From Sulfuricellaceae bacterium (lineage in GTDB: Bacteria > Pseudomonadota > Gammaproteobacteria > Burkholderiales > Sulfuricellaceae): a stretch of 64,000 bases of DNA. This document shows, one piece after another, positions 20,401 to 28,537 of the stretch; the first letter of the stretch is position 1; every line of letters starts with the position of its first letter. Position numbers and translations under genes: made by a program. The DNA is taken from assembly GCA_030690895.1 (NCBI GenBank), contig JAUYFQ010000001.1, positions 1 through 64,000 on the forward strand. The letters run 5' to 3'. The notes beneath the pieces were generated by a model. The model did not search any database. It saw only the letters and a program-made list of their open reading frames with translations, and was not told the DNA's origin.

Positions 20401-20630
20401 AAGCAGGGATGCCGTTTCAGGAAGCGGTGATCAATTCGGCGGCGACCCGCGCCAAACCGATTGTCTTGACCGGGCTGGCAGCCATGTTGGGGGCATTGTT
20501 CATTCTGGATGACCCGATTTTCAATGGCCTGGCAATATCCTTGATTTTCGGGATCCTGGTCTCCACTTTACTGACACTGGTAGTCATTCCGGTTCTGTAT
20601 TACGCCGCCATGTATAAAAAGTTTTCGTAA
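17427..20630 (+). CDS. RND-family efflux transporter, inner-membrane pump (AcrB/HAE1-like)
   Basis: The 1067-residue protein has the RND layout: a first transmembrane helix, a large periplasmic loop, helices 2-6, a second loop and helices 8-12. The proton-relay pair of aspartates is visible in helix 4 (GILVDDAIVVVENI). The segment GMIALAGIIVRNSILLVDFIN fits helices 10-11. It exports an unknown substrate using the proton gradient. Its partner adaptor is immediately upstream. The downstream rhodanese and upstream SqrR-like regulator suggest a role linked to reactive sulfur, which is inference. Confidence 0.9.
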   Translation: MGVSGSIARFFMKSQMTPLIALIALLLGVFAVLVTPREEEPQINVTMANVLIPFPGASARDVADLVATPAEQVLSKISGVEHIFSVSRPGMAILTVQYKVGEDRIQALVRLYDTVQSQRDWVSPSLGVQEPTIKPIGIDDVPIVAVTLWTHDPARGAYELEQIAHAAEIELKRVKGTREVSTIGGPKHVVRVVMDAERMKAFQVTAQDIRDALQVSNASQPSGKLVSQNQEILVQTGTFLSSAADVEKLVVSVQGGNPVFMTDVAQVLDGPDQPGRYLWMGTGPAADKIGIERQGSFPAVTIAISKKPGENAVEVANRVVQRVQSLHGSVIPEGVTATVTRNYGVTANDKAMKLIGKLAFATAFVVLLVLVALGRREALIVGVAVMLTLAATLFASWAWGFTLNRVSLFALIFSIGILVDDAIVVVENIHRRRVLDSHKTLDEVIPEAVDEVGGPTILATFTVIAALLPMAFVTGLMGPYMSPIPINASIGMLISLAIAFVVTPWLALKLLKQDHHDHDDSGKEDKLAGFFSHRLTPFLNREQGRGARRKLWLAVLAMIVFALMLAVVKLVILKMLPFDNKSEFQVVVDMPVGTPLEQTARLMREIGAYLATVPEVTDYEAYVGTASPINFNGLVRQYYLRASPEMGDFQVNLVDKHQRDRKSHEIAQAARAPIESIAEKYAANVKVVEVPPGPPVMSPIVAEVYGPDYEGQMSVAKKVGLSFAKTPDIVSIDDSIEEVSRKFVLRVQQGKAALLGVAQKDIVQVMKMGLAGEDVTPVHTGESKYEIPVRVTLAAERLNSLDELLKLTVRARDGALVPLSELVQIQPSFGEKTIYHKDLLPVVYVFGDMAGKLDSPLYGMFSIRTLLNGIQLSEGGVLGDYFIRQPEDHYAEYAIKWDGEWQVTYETFRDMGIAYAVGLLLIYLLVVAQFKSYLAPLIIMAPIPLTIIGVMPGHALLGAQFTATSMIGMIALAGIIVRNSILLVDFINMQTEAGMPFQEAVINSAATRAKPIVLTGLAAMLGALFILDDPIFNGLAISLIFGILVSTLLTLVVIPVLYYAAMYKKFS

Positions 20631-20641
20631 GGAGTTTCATA

Positions 20642-21055
20642 GTGCAATTTGTTCAGAATAATCTCAGTATCTTTGCCTTGATGGTCGTCAGCGGCCTGAT
20701 GTTGCTATGGCCGATGATCAACCGTCGGGTCAGCGGCATCAAGGAAGTGGGCACGCTGGAGGCGACCCAGTTGATCAACCATCACGATGCGCTGATTCTG
20801 GATGTGCGTGAAGATCGTGAATGGTCTGGCGGCCATGTGCCCAACTCAAGGCATATTCCGTTAGGGCAGCTTGCTGGCCGGATTAAGGAGTTGGAAAAAT
20901 TCAAGGACAAACCCATTATTGCCATTTGCCGCAGCGGTGCGCGTTCCGGGCATGGATGCGGCATGTTGCGCAAAAACGGGTTCGAGCAGGTTTATAATCT
21001 CAGCGGCGGCATGATGGCCTGGGAACGCGCCAATATGCCTGTCGAACGCAAATAA
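20642..21055 (+). CDS. Membrane-anchored rhodanese-domain protein
   Basis: The 137-residue protein has one N-terminal membrane helix (about residues 8-24) followed by a rhodanese domain with LDVREDREWSGGHVPNS and the active-site loop CRSGARSG, where the cysteine carries persulfide. It would move sulfane sulfur near the membrane. The GTG at 20642 has a good AAGGAG upstream, only 11 bases after the RND gene. The order rhodanese-glutaredoxin-secB-gpsA is common in betaproteobacteria, so the link to the pump may be secondary. Confidence 0.9.
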   Translation: MQFVQNNLSIFALMVVSGLMLLWPMINRRVSGIKEVGTLEATQLINHHDALILDVREDREWSGGHVPNSRHIPLGQLAGRIKELEKFKDKPIIAICRSGARSGHGCGMLRKNGFEQVYNLSGGMMAWERANMPVERK

Positions 21056-21085
21056 TCCCAGTCAATGCTTATTTCAGGAAGAACC

Positions 21086-21343
21086 ATGCCAAACATCACC
21101 ATGTATTGCACCGGAGTGTGCCCTTACTGCACCATGGCCGAAAAGCTGCTGAACAAGAAGGGCGTGACCGCGATCAACAAGGTCCGCATCGACACAGAGC
21201 CCGGCCGCAAGGAAGAAATGATGGAGCGCACCGGTCGTCGTACCGTGCCGCAGATCTATATCGGCGATTTTCATGTTGGCGGATTTGACGATCTTTCGGC
21301 ACTGGATACCGCAGGCAAGCTCGATCCGCTGCTGGCGGCCTAA
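21086..21343 (+). CDS. grxC: Glutaredoxin 3
   Basis: The 85-residue protein has the dithiol active site CPYC at the end of the first strand, the TVPQIYIG cis-proline motif and the GGFDDL glutathione-binding segment. It reduces disulfides with glutathione. AGGAAG precedes the ATG. The TAA stop is the first base triplet of the composite repeat that follows (TAACGGGCATGGC), as is also seen after secB and mshC. Confidence 0.95.
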   Translation: MPNITMYCTGVCPYCTMAEKLLNKKGVTAINKVRIDTEPGRKEEMMERTGRRTVPQIYIGDFHVGGFDDLSALDTAGKLDPLLAA

Positions 21344-21462
21344 CGGGCATGGCAGACGTGTTCCCTCATATGACGAAACTTGCCATGCCCGTTTTTCCCT
21401 CCCCTGCCCTCCCCCGAAGGGAGAGGGGGATGCAGGCTCGCTGCGCGAGTTTCGCGTTAACA
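21341..21462 (+). repeat. Composite palindromic element, family C, copy 1
   Basis: Three nested palindromes occur in order: an outer pair GGGCATGGCA / TGCCATGCCC, a C-rich/G-rich stem around CCCTCCCC...GGGAGAGGGGG, and a terminal GGCTCGCTGCGCGAG. It starts at the grxC stop codon and ends three bases before the GTG start of the thioredoxin gene. The element therefore fills the entire gap between two genes. Confidence 0.8.
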
Positions 21463-21464
21463 TC

Positions 21465-21893
21465 GTGAATATCGTTTGCCCGGCTTGCCAGGCGATCAAT
21501 CGGGTGCCTGACGAGCGGCTGGCTCAGGAACCCAAATGTGGAAAATGTGGTTCGCCCCTGTTGCAGGGAAAACCGCTGGAGTTGAATGGAGCGAGTTTCC
21601 CCCGCTTTGTCGCCAAGAATGACTTGCCGGTGGTGGTTGATTTCTGGGCGCCCTGGTGTGGCCCCTGCAAGATGATGGGGCCGGTTTTTGCCCAGGTTGC
21701 CAGCGAGTTGAAGACCCGTTTCATCTTCGTCAAAGTGAACACTGAGGTAGAGCAGGGGGTGGCGCAGCAGTTTGGCATCCGTAGCATCCCGACGCTGGCC
21801 ATATTCAAGAACGGCAGCGAAGTCAATCGCGTTGCCGGCGCCATGGACGCCAGCGGACTCAAAAACTGGTTATTGAGTCAAAAAATAGATTAA
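21465..21893 (+). CDS. trxC: Thioredoxin 2-like protein with N-terminal zinc motifs
   Basis: The 142-residue protein has two CxxC motifs (CPAC and CGKC) in its first 30 residues, like the zinc ribbon of TrxC, and then a thioredoxin fold with the WCGPC active site and a late SIPTLAIF cis-proline. It reduces protein disulfides. The GTG at 21465 gives a family-like N-terminus. No ATG is available after the repeat. Its TAA stop is part of the next repeat (TTAACCACGGGG). The gene is therefore bounded on both sides by palindromic elements. Confidence 0.9.
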   Translation: MNIVCPACQAINRVPDERLAQEPKCGKCGSPLLQGKPLELNGASFPRFVAKNDLPVVVDFWAPWCGPCKMMGPVFAQVASELKTRFIFVKVNTEVEQGVAQQFGIRSIPTLAIFKNGSEVNRVAGAMDASGLKNWLLSQKID

Positions 21894-22028
21894 CCACGGG
21901 GGCACGGGGGAATGCCATGGGACTTAAATTTGCTCACGCCTCGCCCAATGGGTAATGGGTGACAGGTAAAAATATCGTAACACATTGATTTTTCTTGATC
22001 CCCGTGTCCCCCGCGCTCCCCGTGGTTA
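21890..22028. mobile_element. MITE-like element, family D (CCACGGGG arms), copy 1
   Basis: The left arm TTAACCACGGGGGCACGGGG (21890-21909) pairs with a right arm of 30 bases (21999-22028) ending CCCCGTGGTTAA. The interior carries CCATGGGA, a CCCAATGGG stretch and AACACATTGATTTT, all of which recur inside the copy at 46353-46551. Shared arms plus shared interior indicate a dispersed non-coding mobile element. Confidence 0.75.
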
Positions 22029-22110
22029 AAAACAAGATTTTTTAGAGAGCGCAATTTTTCAGTCCGCGCAGGTTCGCGTTACAATCACGCTTTTTTTAGA
22101 GAATATCCCC

Positions 22111-22566
22111 ATGAGCGAAGAACAAAAGCCATCCGTTTTCGGTATCCAGAAAATTTACGTCAAGGATGCCTCACTCGAAATTCCCAATGCACCCCAGATT
22201 TTTCTGGAGCAGGGAAATCCCGCCATTAGCGTGGAAGTCCACTCCAAGGCCGAGCAGATCGGAGAGTCCATGTATGAAGTGGTGCTGACCGTGACCGTGA
22301 CATCCAAGCTGGAAGACGAGAAGACGGTATTTTTGGTGGAAGTCGGTCAGGCTGGCATTTTCCAGATCGAGAACGTCCCGCAAGGCGATATTGAGCCGTT
22401 GCTGGGTGTTGCCTGCCCCAACATTCTGTTCCCCTATGTCCGCGAATCGATTTCCGACCTGGTGAACCGTGCTGGTTTCCCTCCTGTGATGCTGCAGCCA
22501 ATGAATTTTGAAAGCATCTACCAGCAACAGAAGCAGATGCAGGCGCAATCGGAAACGACGCACTAA
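22111..22566 (+). CDS. secB: Protein-export chaperone SecB
   Basis: The 151-residue protein matches SecB along its length (FGIQKIYVKDASLEIPNAP, GIFQIENVP, GVACPNILFPYVRESISDLVNRAGFPPVMLQPMNF). SecB is a tetrameric chaperone that holds preproteins unfolded for SecA. An AGAGAATATCCCC leader precedes the ATG. The stop codon is the first triplet of the following composite repeat. Confidence 0.97.
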   Translation: MSEEQKPSVFGIQKIYVKDASLEIPNAPQIFLEQGNPAISVEVHSKAEQIGESMYEVVLTVTVTSKLEDEKTVFLVEVGQAGIFQIENVPQGDIEPLLGVACPNILFPYVRESISDLVNRAGFPPVMLQPMNFESIYQQQKQMQAQSETTH

Positions 22567-22680
22567 CGGGCACGGCGAATCGTCGGCTCAAATTATGAAG
22601 CTCGGCCTGCCTGTTTCCCCCTCCCCAGCCCTCCCCCGCAAGCGGGAGAGGGGGGAGTCAGACTCGCTGCGCGAGAACCG
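22564..22680 (+). repeat. Composite palindromic element, family C, copy 2
   Basis: It begins TAACGGGCACGGC at the secB stop, continues with a CCCTCCCCCGCAAGCGGGAGAGGGG stem and ends ACTCGCTGCGCGAG. The outer inverted pair is weaker than in copies 1 and 3. The next gene appears to initiate inside this element (ATG 22595) and to translate the remainder of it. Confidence 0.75.
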
Positions 22681-23122
22681 TATAATAGGCTGGCGTTATC
22701 TTCTGCTCCTTGCCGCCGTATTTCCATCGGTGACTTGGGCGCTGGAGTTCCGCTCCATCGCGGCAGATCGTACCGTGATGTATGACGCCCCCTCGCTCCA
22801 AGCCAAGAAAAAATTTCTTGCCAGCCGCTTCTGCCCGGTCGAAGTGATTGTCGAACTGGCAGATTTCGTCAAGGTTCGCGACATGGCGGGAGACCTGCTC
22901 TGGGTGGAAAAAAAGAGCCTCAGCGCAACCCGCACGGTGCTGGTTTCCGTGCCGCTGGCCGATGTGTTGCAAAAACCAGAATCAGGCGCCACCCAGGCTT
23001 TTCAGGCAGAACGTGGCGTCGCGCTGGAAGTGCTGGAAAAACCCAGCAATGGCTGGCTGAAAGTCCGCCATCCTGACGGCTCCAGCGGATACCTTCAAAC
23101 ATCCCAGGTCTGGGGCGCATGA
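22595..23122 (+). CDS. SH3-like domain protein with repeat-derived N-terminus
   Basis: After a hydrophobic signal ([15 protein letters not shown]) come two SH3-like modules (about 55-110 and 115-175) with typical DGSSGYL and GWLKVRH strands. Such proteins often bind cell-wall peptides, but the role here is unknown. Between the repeat and the signal there is no ATG or usable GTG/TTG. The nearest in-frame start is ATG 22595 inside the composite repeat, which would put about 30 residues of repeat-encoded sequence ([19 protein letters not shown]) before the signal. The stop overlaps gpsA (ATGA). Confidence 0.7.
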   Translation: MKLGLPVSPSPALPRKRERGESDSLRENRIIGWRYLLLLAAVFPSVTWALEFRSIAADRTVMYDAPSLQAKKKFLASRFCPVEVIVELADFVKVRDMAGDLLWVEKKSLSATRTVLVSVPLADVLQKPESGATQAFQAERGVALEVLEKPSNGWLKVRHPDGSSGYLQTSQVWGA

Positions 23123-24105
23123 AAATTGCCGTCCTCGGCGCTGGAGCGTGGGGAACCGCGCTGGCGGCCAGTCTTTGCGAACGTCACGAGACCGTCCTGT
23201 GGGCCAGAAGCGCGACTCAGGCGACCGAGTTGACCAACTTGCGCTGCAACTCGCGCTATCTTCCCGATATATCCCTTCCTGAAACGCTTTCCTATACCGC
23301 CGATTTGTCTGCTGCCCTGAGAGGCGCAAGCCTGCTATTGGCTGTCGTGCCCAGTGGCGCGCTCAGGCCGTTGCTGAGGGAATCGGCAATGCTGGGTTCG
23401 GGGCGGCTTCCCCTGGTCTGGGCTTGCAAGGGCTTTGAATCGGGTAGTCACAAACTTCCGCATGAGGTGGTCGCAGAGGAATGGTCACCGGATGCACCCA
23501 GAGGCGTACTGTCCGGGCCGAGTTTTGCCAGGGAAGTGGCGCTGGGTTTGCCAACCGCGCTGACGCTGGCTTCCCCGGACCAGGCGTTCGCCCAGGCGAC
23601 GGCGCAGGCGCTGCACGATCATCATTTGCGCGTGTACGCCAGCAGCGATCTGGTCGGCGTCGAGCTGGGCGGGGCGGTCAAGAATGTGCTGGCCATTGCC
23701 GCAGGCATTTCGGACGGGATGGGGTTCGGGCACAACGCACGCGCAGCCCTGCTGACGCGCGGTCTGGCCGAGATTGTTCGGCTAGGTCTGGCGCTGGGCG
23801 GGCGACAGGAAACCTTCATGGGTCTGGCCGGCATGGGCGACCTGATTCTGACCTGTACCGGCGATCTCTCCCGCAACCGCCAGGTTGGCCTGCAACTGGC
23901 GCAGGGGAAGTCGTTGGAAACAATACTGCACGATCTGGGTCATGTGGCCGAGGGTGTCAATACCGCCCGTGAAGTCAGGCAACTGGCACGCGAACACCAA
24001 GTTGAGATGCCGATCTCTGAAGCGGTCTATCAAGTGCTGTACGAAGGTGTGCCGCCACGCGATGCGGTAGTGGGTTTGCTCAACCGTTCACCTAAAGCGG
24101 AGTAA
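23119..24105 (+). CDS. gpsA: Glycerol-3-phosphate dehydrogenase [NAD(P)+]
   Basis: The 328-residue enzyme makes glycerol-3-phosphate for phospholipids. The dinucleotide-binding motif is [12 protein letters not shown] at the N-terminus; the catalytic lysine region [17 protein letters not shown] and the [22 protein letters not shown] motif are intact. It overlaps the SH3-like gene by four bases. Confidence 0.97.
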   Translation: MKIAVLGAGAWGTALAASLCERHETVLWARSATQATELTNLRCNSRYLPDISLPETLSYTADLSAALRGASLLLAVVPSGALRPLLRESAMLGSGRLPLVWACKGFESGSHKLPHEVVAEEWSPDAPRGVLSGPSFAREVALGLPTALTLASPDQAFAQATAQALHDHHLRVYASSDLVGVELGGAVKNVLAIAAGISDGMGFGHNARAALLTRGLAEIVRLGLALGGRQETFMGLAGMGDLILTCTGDLSRNRQVGLQLAQGKSLETILHDLGHVAEGVNTAREVRQLAREHQVEMPISEAVYQVLYEGVPPRDAVVGLLNRSPKAE

Positions 24106-24162
24106 ACCCAGAAACCCCTGTTGGCATTGAATACCATTATTTTTCAATTTGTTGCGCCGAAC

Positions 24163-24224
24163 TTGTAGGTGCGAATTTATTCGCACATAAACGCCTGATC
24201 GTGCGAATAAATTCGCACCTACAA
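24163..24224. repeat. REP-like palindrome, family A, copy 2
   Basis: Two halves, TTGTAGGTGCGAATTTATTC and GAATAAATTCGCACCTACAA, surround an ACGCCTGATC-type spacer. Each half is itself palindromic around GTGCGAAT/ATTCGCAC. It lies between the convergent gpsA and trmL genes and could act as a bidirectional terminator, although no T-tract follows. Confidence 0.8.
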
Positions 24225-24255
24225 TCACATCGACCGAGGTTTCCAGAGTAGGCGC

Positions 24256-24720
24256 TCATACTCCACCGGCAAACCCGTTTTGCCGCCAGGCCTCAAACAG
24301 CGTCACCGCAACGGCATTGGATAAATTCAGGCTGCGGCTGTTGGCCTGCATCGGCAAGCGAATGCGTCGGTCGGCAGGAAAACTGGCCAACATTTCTGCG
24401 GGAAGCCCCCGGCTTTCCGGCCCAAACAGAAACACATCGTTTTCCTCGAATTGAACATCCGCATATCGCGTGGCACCCTTGGTCGTGGCCGCGAACAGCC
24501 TCCGTCCGTCAAAATGCGTCAGACATGCCGCCCAGTTTGGATGGACTTTTAGTGTGGCGTATTCGTGGTAATCCAGACCGGCGCGTTGCAACTGCTTGTC
24601 TTCCAGGGTGAAGCCCAGCGGTTCCACCAAGTGCAGGGCAGCGCCGGTGTTGGCGCAGAGGCGGATGATGTTGCCCGTATTGGGGGGGATTTCCGGCTCG
24701 AAAAGCACGATTTCAAACAA
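24256..24720 (-). CDS. trmL: tRNA (cytidine(34)-2'-O)-methyltransferase
   Basis: The 154-residue SPOUT methyltransferase has the full family signature: [18 protein letters not shown] at the N-terminus, [11 protein letters not shown] in the SAM-binding knot and [10 protein letters not shown] near the C-terminus. It methylates the wobble base of tRNA-Leu species. It converges with gpsA. Confidence 0.95.
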   Translation of the reverse strand: MFEIVLFEPEIPPNTGNIIRLCANTGAALHLVEPLGFTLEDKQLQRAGLDYHEYATLKVHPNWAACLTHFDGRRLFAATTKGATRYADVQFEENDVFLFGPESRGLPAEMLASFPADRRIRLPMQANSRSLNLSNAVAVTLFEAWRQNGFAGGV

Positions 24721-24783
24721 TTTCTTGTGTCCTGGTTGGAAAAACGTTAATTTAACACTATCAACCTAAAAACCGCATTTCGA

Positions 24784-24910
24784 CCACGAAATACACGAAA
24801 TACACGAAATAAAACAATTGGTTGAACATGAATATCCATTCACCCACCAAGTGATGCGCAGTCATCTTGTATCTGTATGAATTTTTTCGTGTTTTTCGTG
24901 TATTTCGTGG
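24784..24910. repeat. Inverted repeat, family E (CCACGAAATACACGAAA)
   Basis: The left arm CCACGAAATACACGAAA (with one more CACGAAA unit) at 24784-24809 mirrors TTTCGTGTATTTCGTGG ending at 24910. The arm architecture, CCACG followed by spaced CACG units, is like family D with A in place of G. It fills most of the 262-base gap between trmL and mshE; the remaining 72 bases hold the mshE leader. Confidence 0.75.
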
Positions 24911-24982
24911 TTCAACTAAGTTTTTAAGGATCAATGAGATGTGTTTCAATTATGACAAATAACATGAGAAACCGGGGCGACA

Positions 24983-26686
24983 ATGGCCAAACCTGAAAAA
25001 ATCCGGCTTGGCGAGGTATTGATCCAGCAGAATCTGCTCACGGAAGATCAGCTGAAGCAGGCGCTGGCCGAGCAGAAAAGCAGCGGGCGCAAGCTGGGCC
25101 GTATTTTCATCGAGAATGGCTTTGTCACCGAGGAAGGGATTGCCGAGGCGATTGCGCGCCAGTTGCAGATCCCTTTCATCAATCTCAAGTTTTACAACAC
25201 CAACGCCGAGCTGATCAACAAGCTGCCGGAAACCCAGGCGCGCCGTTTCCGCGCCCTGGTGCTGGAAGACCGGGACGCTACGCTGCTGGTTGGCATGGCC
25301 GACCCTTCCGATCTGTTTGCCTACGATGAGCTGGCGCGCCTGCTCAAACGTGATATTGATCTGGCCGCAGTGGCGGAAAGCCAACTGCTGCAAACCATCG
25401 ACCGCGTGTATCGCCGCACTGACCAGATCAGCGGCCTGGCCCAGGCGCTGGAAGAAGAACTGGGCGACACCGTGGTGGATTTTGGCGGCCTCGGCGCTAC
25501 CACCAATCTGGAAGAAGCGCCGGTTGTCAAGCTCTTGCAGACCATGTTCGAGGATGCCACGCAGGTGCGCGCTTCCGATATTCATATCGAGCCGCAGGAA
25601 GCCAAGCTGCAGATCCGTTTTCGCATCGATGGCGTGCTGCATCTGCAAACCGAGGCCGACAACAAGATCGCAGCTTCCTTGGTGCTGCGCCTCAAACTGA
25701 TGTCCGGACTGGATATTTCCGAGAAGCGCCTGCCTCAGGATGGCCGCTTCAATATCAAGGTGCGCGGCCAGTCGGTGGATGTGCGTATTTCCTCCATGCC
25801 TACACAGCATGGCGAATCGGTGGTGATGCGCCTGCTTAACCAGAGCGGCGGTATTCTGACACTGGACAAACTGGGCATGCCGCCGGAGATGCTGGAGCGA
25901 TTCCGCAAGATTCTCCATCGTCCCAATGGCATGGTGCTGGTGACCGGGCCGACTGGCTCGGGTAAGACAACGACCCTGTATTCCGCTCTGTCTGAACTGA
26001 ACTCCATCGAATCCAAGATCGTGACCGTGGAAGACCCGGTGGAATATCGCCTGCCTGGCATCAACCAGGTGCAGGTGAACGAGAAAATTGAACTCTCCTT
26101 CGCCCGTGTACTGCGTTCCACCTTGCGCCAGGATCCGGACATTATTCTGGTGGGCGAGATCCGTGACCAGGAAACCGCGCAAATTGGCCTGCGTGCCGCC
26201 ATGACCGGGCACATGGTGCTCTCCACGCTGCACACCAATGATGCCATCAGCACCCCGATCCGCCTGATTGACATGGGCGTGCCGCGCTTTATGGTGGCGA
26301 CTTCGCTACAGGTCGTGCTGGCCCAGCGCCTGGTGCGCCTGGTGTGCGAAAGTTGCATTGAGACCTATACGCTCAAGCCTTTCGAGCATGAATGGATGCG
26401 CATCGAATTAAAGGACGCCGTGGATCAGCACCAGTACAAACATGGTCGCGGCTGCACCAACTGCAATGGCACTGGGTATCAGGGGCGTATGGGCATTTAT
26501 GAAATGCTGGAAATGAATTTCGAAATGGTCGAGGCAGCCAACCACCACGACCCGCAGCACTTCATGAAAATGGCGCGCCAGCAGATGGCGGGCAAAACCC
26601 TGCGCAGCCAGGCCGTGGGCGAAGTCATCAAGGGGCGCACGACAGTGATGGAAGCGATGCGGATCAGTAATCAGTTTGATGAATAA
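24983..26686 (+). CDS. mshE: MSHA pilus extension ATPase MshE (c-di-GMP-binding type)
   Basis: The 567-residue GspE-type ATPase powers pilus assembly. The N-terminal MshEN domain shows the two-part c-di-GMP motif: RLGEVLIQQNLLTEDQLKQAL and, after a short linker, KLGRIFIENGFVTEEGIAEAI. The Walker A GPTGSGKTTT, Walker B region PDIILVGEIRD and a four-cysteine zinc site (CESC and CTNC) follow. It heads the msh locus. The domain implies that pilus extension responds to c-di-GMP, as shown for Vibrio MshE. Confidence 0.96.
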   Translation: MAKPEKIRLGEVLIQQNLLTEDQLKQALAEQKSSGRKLGRIFIENGFVTEEGIAEAIARQLQIPFINLKFYNTNAELINKLPETQARRFRALVLEDRDATLLVGMADPSDLFAYDELARLLKRDIDLAAVAESQLLQTIDRVYRRTDQISGLAQALEEELGDTVVDFGGLGATTNLEEAPVVKLLQTMFEDATQVRASDIHIEPQEAKLQIRFRIDGVLHLQTEADNKIAASLVLRLKLMSGLDISEKRLPQDGRFNIKVRGQSVDVRISSMPTQHGESVVMRLLNQSGGILTLDKLGMPPEMLERFRKILHRPNGMVLVTGPTGSGKTTTLYSALSELNSIESKIVTVEDPVEYRLPGINQVQVNEKIELSFARVLRSTLRQDPDIILVGEIRDQETAQIGLRAAMTGHMVLSTLHTNDAISTPIRLIDMGVPRFMVATSLQVVLAQRLVRLVCESCIETYTLKPFEHEWMRIELKDAVDQHQYKHGRGCTNCNGTGYQGRMGIYEMLEMNFEMVEAANHHDPQHFMKMARQQMAGKTLRSQAVGEVIKGRTTVMEAMRISNQFDE

Positions 26687-26701
26687 TCCTCGGAAAAATG
26701 T

Positions 26702-26828
26702 TTAACCACGGGGAGCACGGGGAAAGCAAAGGAGTTTTTGTCTCTCAATATCTTCTCGGCCTCCTGTGAATGCGCATATTTGCGTAGCAATTTGGTTACC
26801 CCGTGCTCCCCGTGTGCCCCGTGGTTAA
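26702..26828. mobile_element. MITE-like element, family D, copy 2
   Basis: The left arm TTAACCACGGGGAGCACGGGG (26702-26722) pairs with the right arm at 26799-26828. The interior does not obviously match copies 1 and 4. The 30-base right arm is identical to the one at 27264-27293, which closes the next unit. Confidence 0.7.
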
Positions 26829-26857
26829 TTTGTTTTTTCTAGGCTTAATTACGATTG

Positions 26858-27293
26858 CCCACGGGGAGCACGGGGTTTGAGGGATTGCGACGAAAGTTTG
26901 ATTGATGCGGTTTTGACCGCAGCAACCACCGTTCACAAGGAATTGGGGCCGGGGTTGCTGGAATCGGTATATGAATTGGCGCTGATGGTGGAGCTTGCCG
27001 ATCTTGGTATTCAGGCAAAGCGACAAGTGGAAATTCCGGTAAATTACCGTGGTCAGGATCTGGGAATCGGCTTTCGCGCCGATATTATCGTGGCAGATTG
27101 TTTGCTGCTCGAAATCAAGGCGATAGAGGATTTCAGTGCAGCGCACCTGGCTCAGATCATGACCTATCTGAAATTGTCGGGACTAAAGAGAGGCTATTTG
27201 CTCAACTTTCACAAAAAATTGTTAAAGGATGGAATTAAACGTGTCTCGTTATAAAAAGGTTTTCCCCGTGCTCCCCGTGTGCCCCGTGGTTAA
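26858..27293. mobile_element. Repeat-bounded unit carrying a GxxExxY gene
   Basis: CCCACGGGGAGCACGGGG (26858-26875) and the inverse arm at 27264-27293 enclose a single gene, with only a few bases between the arms and the coding sequence. Both arms belong to family D. The unit lies between mshE and mshG, where other msh loci have no extra gene. Whether it moves as a unit is not known. Confidence 0.6.
26877..27254 (+). CDS. GxxExxY family protein
   Basis: The 125-residue protein has the family signature GLLESVYELAL, then RADIIVADCLLLEIKAIE, which looks like a restriction-nuclease-type core (acidic residue, then E-x-K), and ends LLKDGIKRVSL. The family has no established function; the fold suggests a PD-(D/E)XK-like domain. 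The first codon would be TTG at 26877, directly after the repeat arm; TTG 26898 is another choice. It sits in an inverted-repeat-bounded unit inside the msh operon. Confidence 0.85.
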   Translation: MRDCDESLIDAVLTAATTVHKELGPGLLESVYELALMVELADLGIQAKRQVEIPVNYRGQDLGIGFRADIIVADCLLLEIKAIEDFSAAHLAQIMTYLKLSGLKRGYLLNFHKKLLKDGIKRVSL

Positions 27294-27307
27294 TAGGGTT
27301 TCCTGAA

Positions 27308-28537
27308 TTGCCATTTTTCTCCTACAAAGCCCGCAATGCACGCGGCGACCTGATCGAGGGTATCCAGGAGGGTTCCGACAGCGCGGCGGTGGCCGACCTG
27401 CTTTTCAATAGCGGAGTGACCCCGGTGGAAATCAATCCTTCCGCCAGGGGGCCGGGTACAGGGCAGGAAAGCCTGTTGGATCGCATGCAGCGGCAGAAGA
27501 TCACCCCCGTCGATGTCATGCTTTACTCGCGTCAAATGTACACCTTGCTCAAGGCTGGCGTACCCATCATGCGCGCCCTGGCAGGTTTGCAGGAGTCCTC
27601 CCATAACAATTCCATGAAAAAAGTGCTGCAGGATATGCGCGAAAGCCTGGACAGCGGGCGCGAGCTTTCCGCCGCCATGCGGCGCCATCCTGATGTGTTC
27701 AACCCGTTTTACGTCAGCATGGTGCGGGTGGGCGAGGCGACCGGCATGCTGGAGGAAATCTTTCTGCGCCTGTTCTACTACCTGGAATTCGAGAAAACCA
27801 CCAAGGACAAAATCAAGGCGGCAATGCGTTATCCCAGCTTCGTGATTATCGCGATGGCGGTGGCGATCGGTATTATCAACCTGTTTGTGATTCCAGCTTT
27901 TGCCCAGGTTTACAAGGGGTTAAACGCCGAGTTGCCGTTGATGACCCGGATTCTGGTCGCCAGTTCCGATTTTACGGTGCAGTACTGGCCGCTCATGCTC
28001 GTGACGCTCGCTGGTGCGTTTTACAGTTTCCGCCTCTATGTGGCTACGCCTGTCGGACGTTACCAGTGGGACAGAATCAAGTTGCGTCTGCCAGTGGTGG
28101 GCAGTATCGTCGAAAAAGCCACGCTCGCCCGCTTTGCGCGCAGTTATGCCCTTACCAGTCGTAGCGGCGTGCCCATCGTGCAGGGGCTGATCGTAGTGTC
28201 ACAGGTCGTTGACAACGATTTTATTGCAAAAAAAATCGATAGCATCCGCGAAGGAGTAGAGCGCGGCGATAGTATTTTGCGCACCGCTTCCGCTTCCGGC
28301 GTGTTCACCCCGGTGGTGTTGCAAATGATCGCAGTGGGGGAGGAAACCGGCGAACTGGACGACCTGATGCAGGAAATCGCCGAGATGTACGAACGCGAGG
28401 TGGCATACGAAGTAGATAACCTTTCCGCCAAGATCGAGCCGATCCTGATTGTCGGCCTGGGGATATTGGTGCTGATTCTGGCGCTGGGCATCTTCCTGCC
28501 GATCTGGGATCTGGGCAAGGTGGCGCTGAAGAAGTGA
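27308..28537 (+). CDS. mshG: MSHA inner-membrane core protein MshG (GspF/PilC family)
   Basis: The 409-residue protein has two GspF domains (about residues 70-195 and 275-400), with membrane helices near 172-195, 220-240 and 378-400. It is the platform on which MshE acts. The start codon appears to be TTG at 27308, close to the repeat at 27264-27293, so the original leader region may have been replaced. Its stop overlaps mshF (GTGA). Confidence 0.94.
   Translation: MPFFSYKARNARGDLIEGIQEGSDSAAVADLLFNSGVTPVEINPSARGPGTGQESLLDRMQRQKITPVDVMLYSRQMYTLLKAGVPIMRALAGLQESSHNNSMKKVLQDMRESLDSGRELSAAMRRHPDVFNPFYVSMVRVGEATGMLEEIFLRLFYYLEFEKTTKDKIKAAMRYPSFVIIAMAVAIGIINLFVIPAFAQVYKGLNAELPLMTRILVASSDFTVQYWPLMLVTLAGAFYSFRLYVATPVGRYQWDRIKLRLPVVGSIVEKATLARFARSYALTSRSGVPIVQGLIVVSQVVDNDFIAKKIDSIREGVERGDSILRTASASGVFTPVVLQMIAVGEETGELDDLMQEIAEMYEREVAYEVDNLSAKIEPILIVGLGILVLILALGIFLPIWDLGKVALKK

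Noticed and set aside
24761-24949. Small minus-strand reading frame with PRNTRKTRK-like peptide
   Set aside because: It is only translation of the CACGAAA repeat arms and has no leader or conserved domain.
26877-27254. GxxExxY gene as a transposase
   Set aside because: It has no DDE or HUH motif; the repeat enclosure alone does not prove a mobility role.
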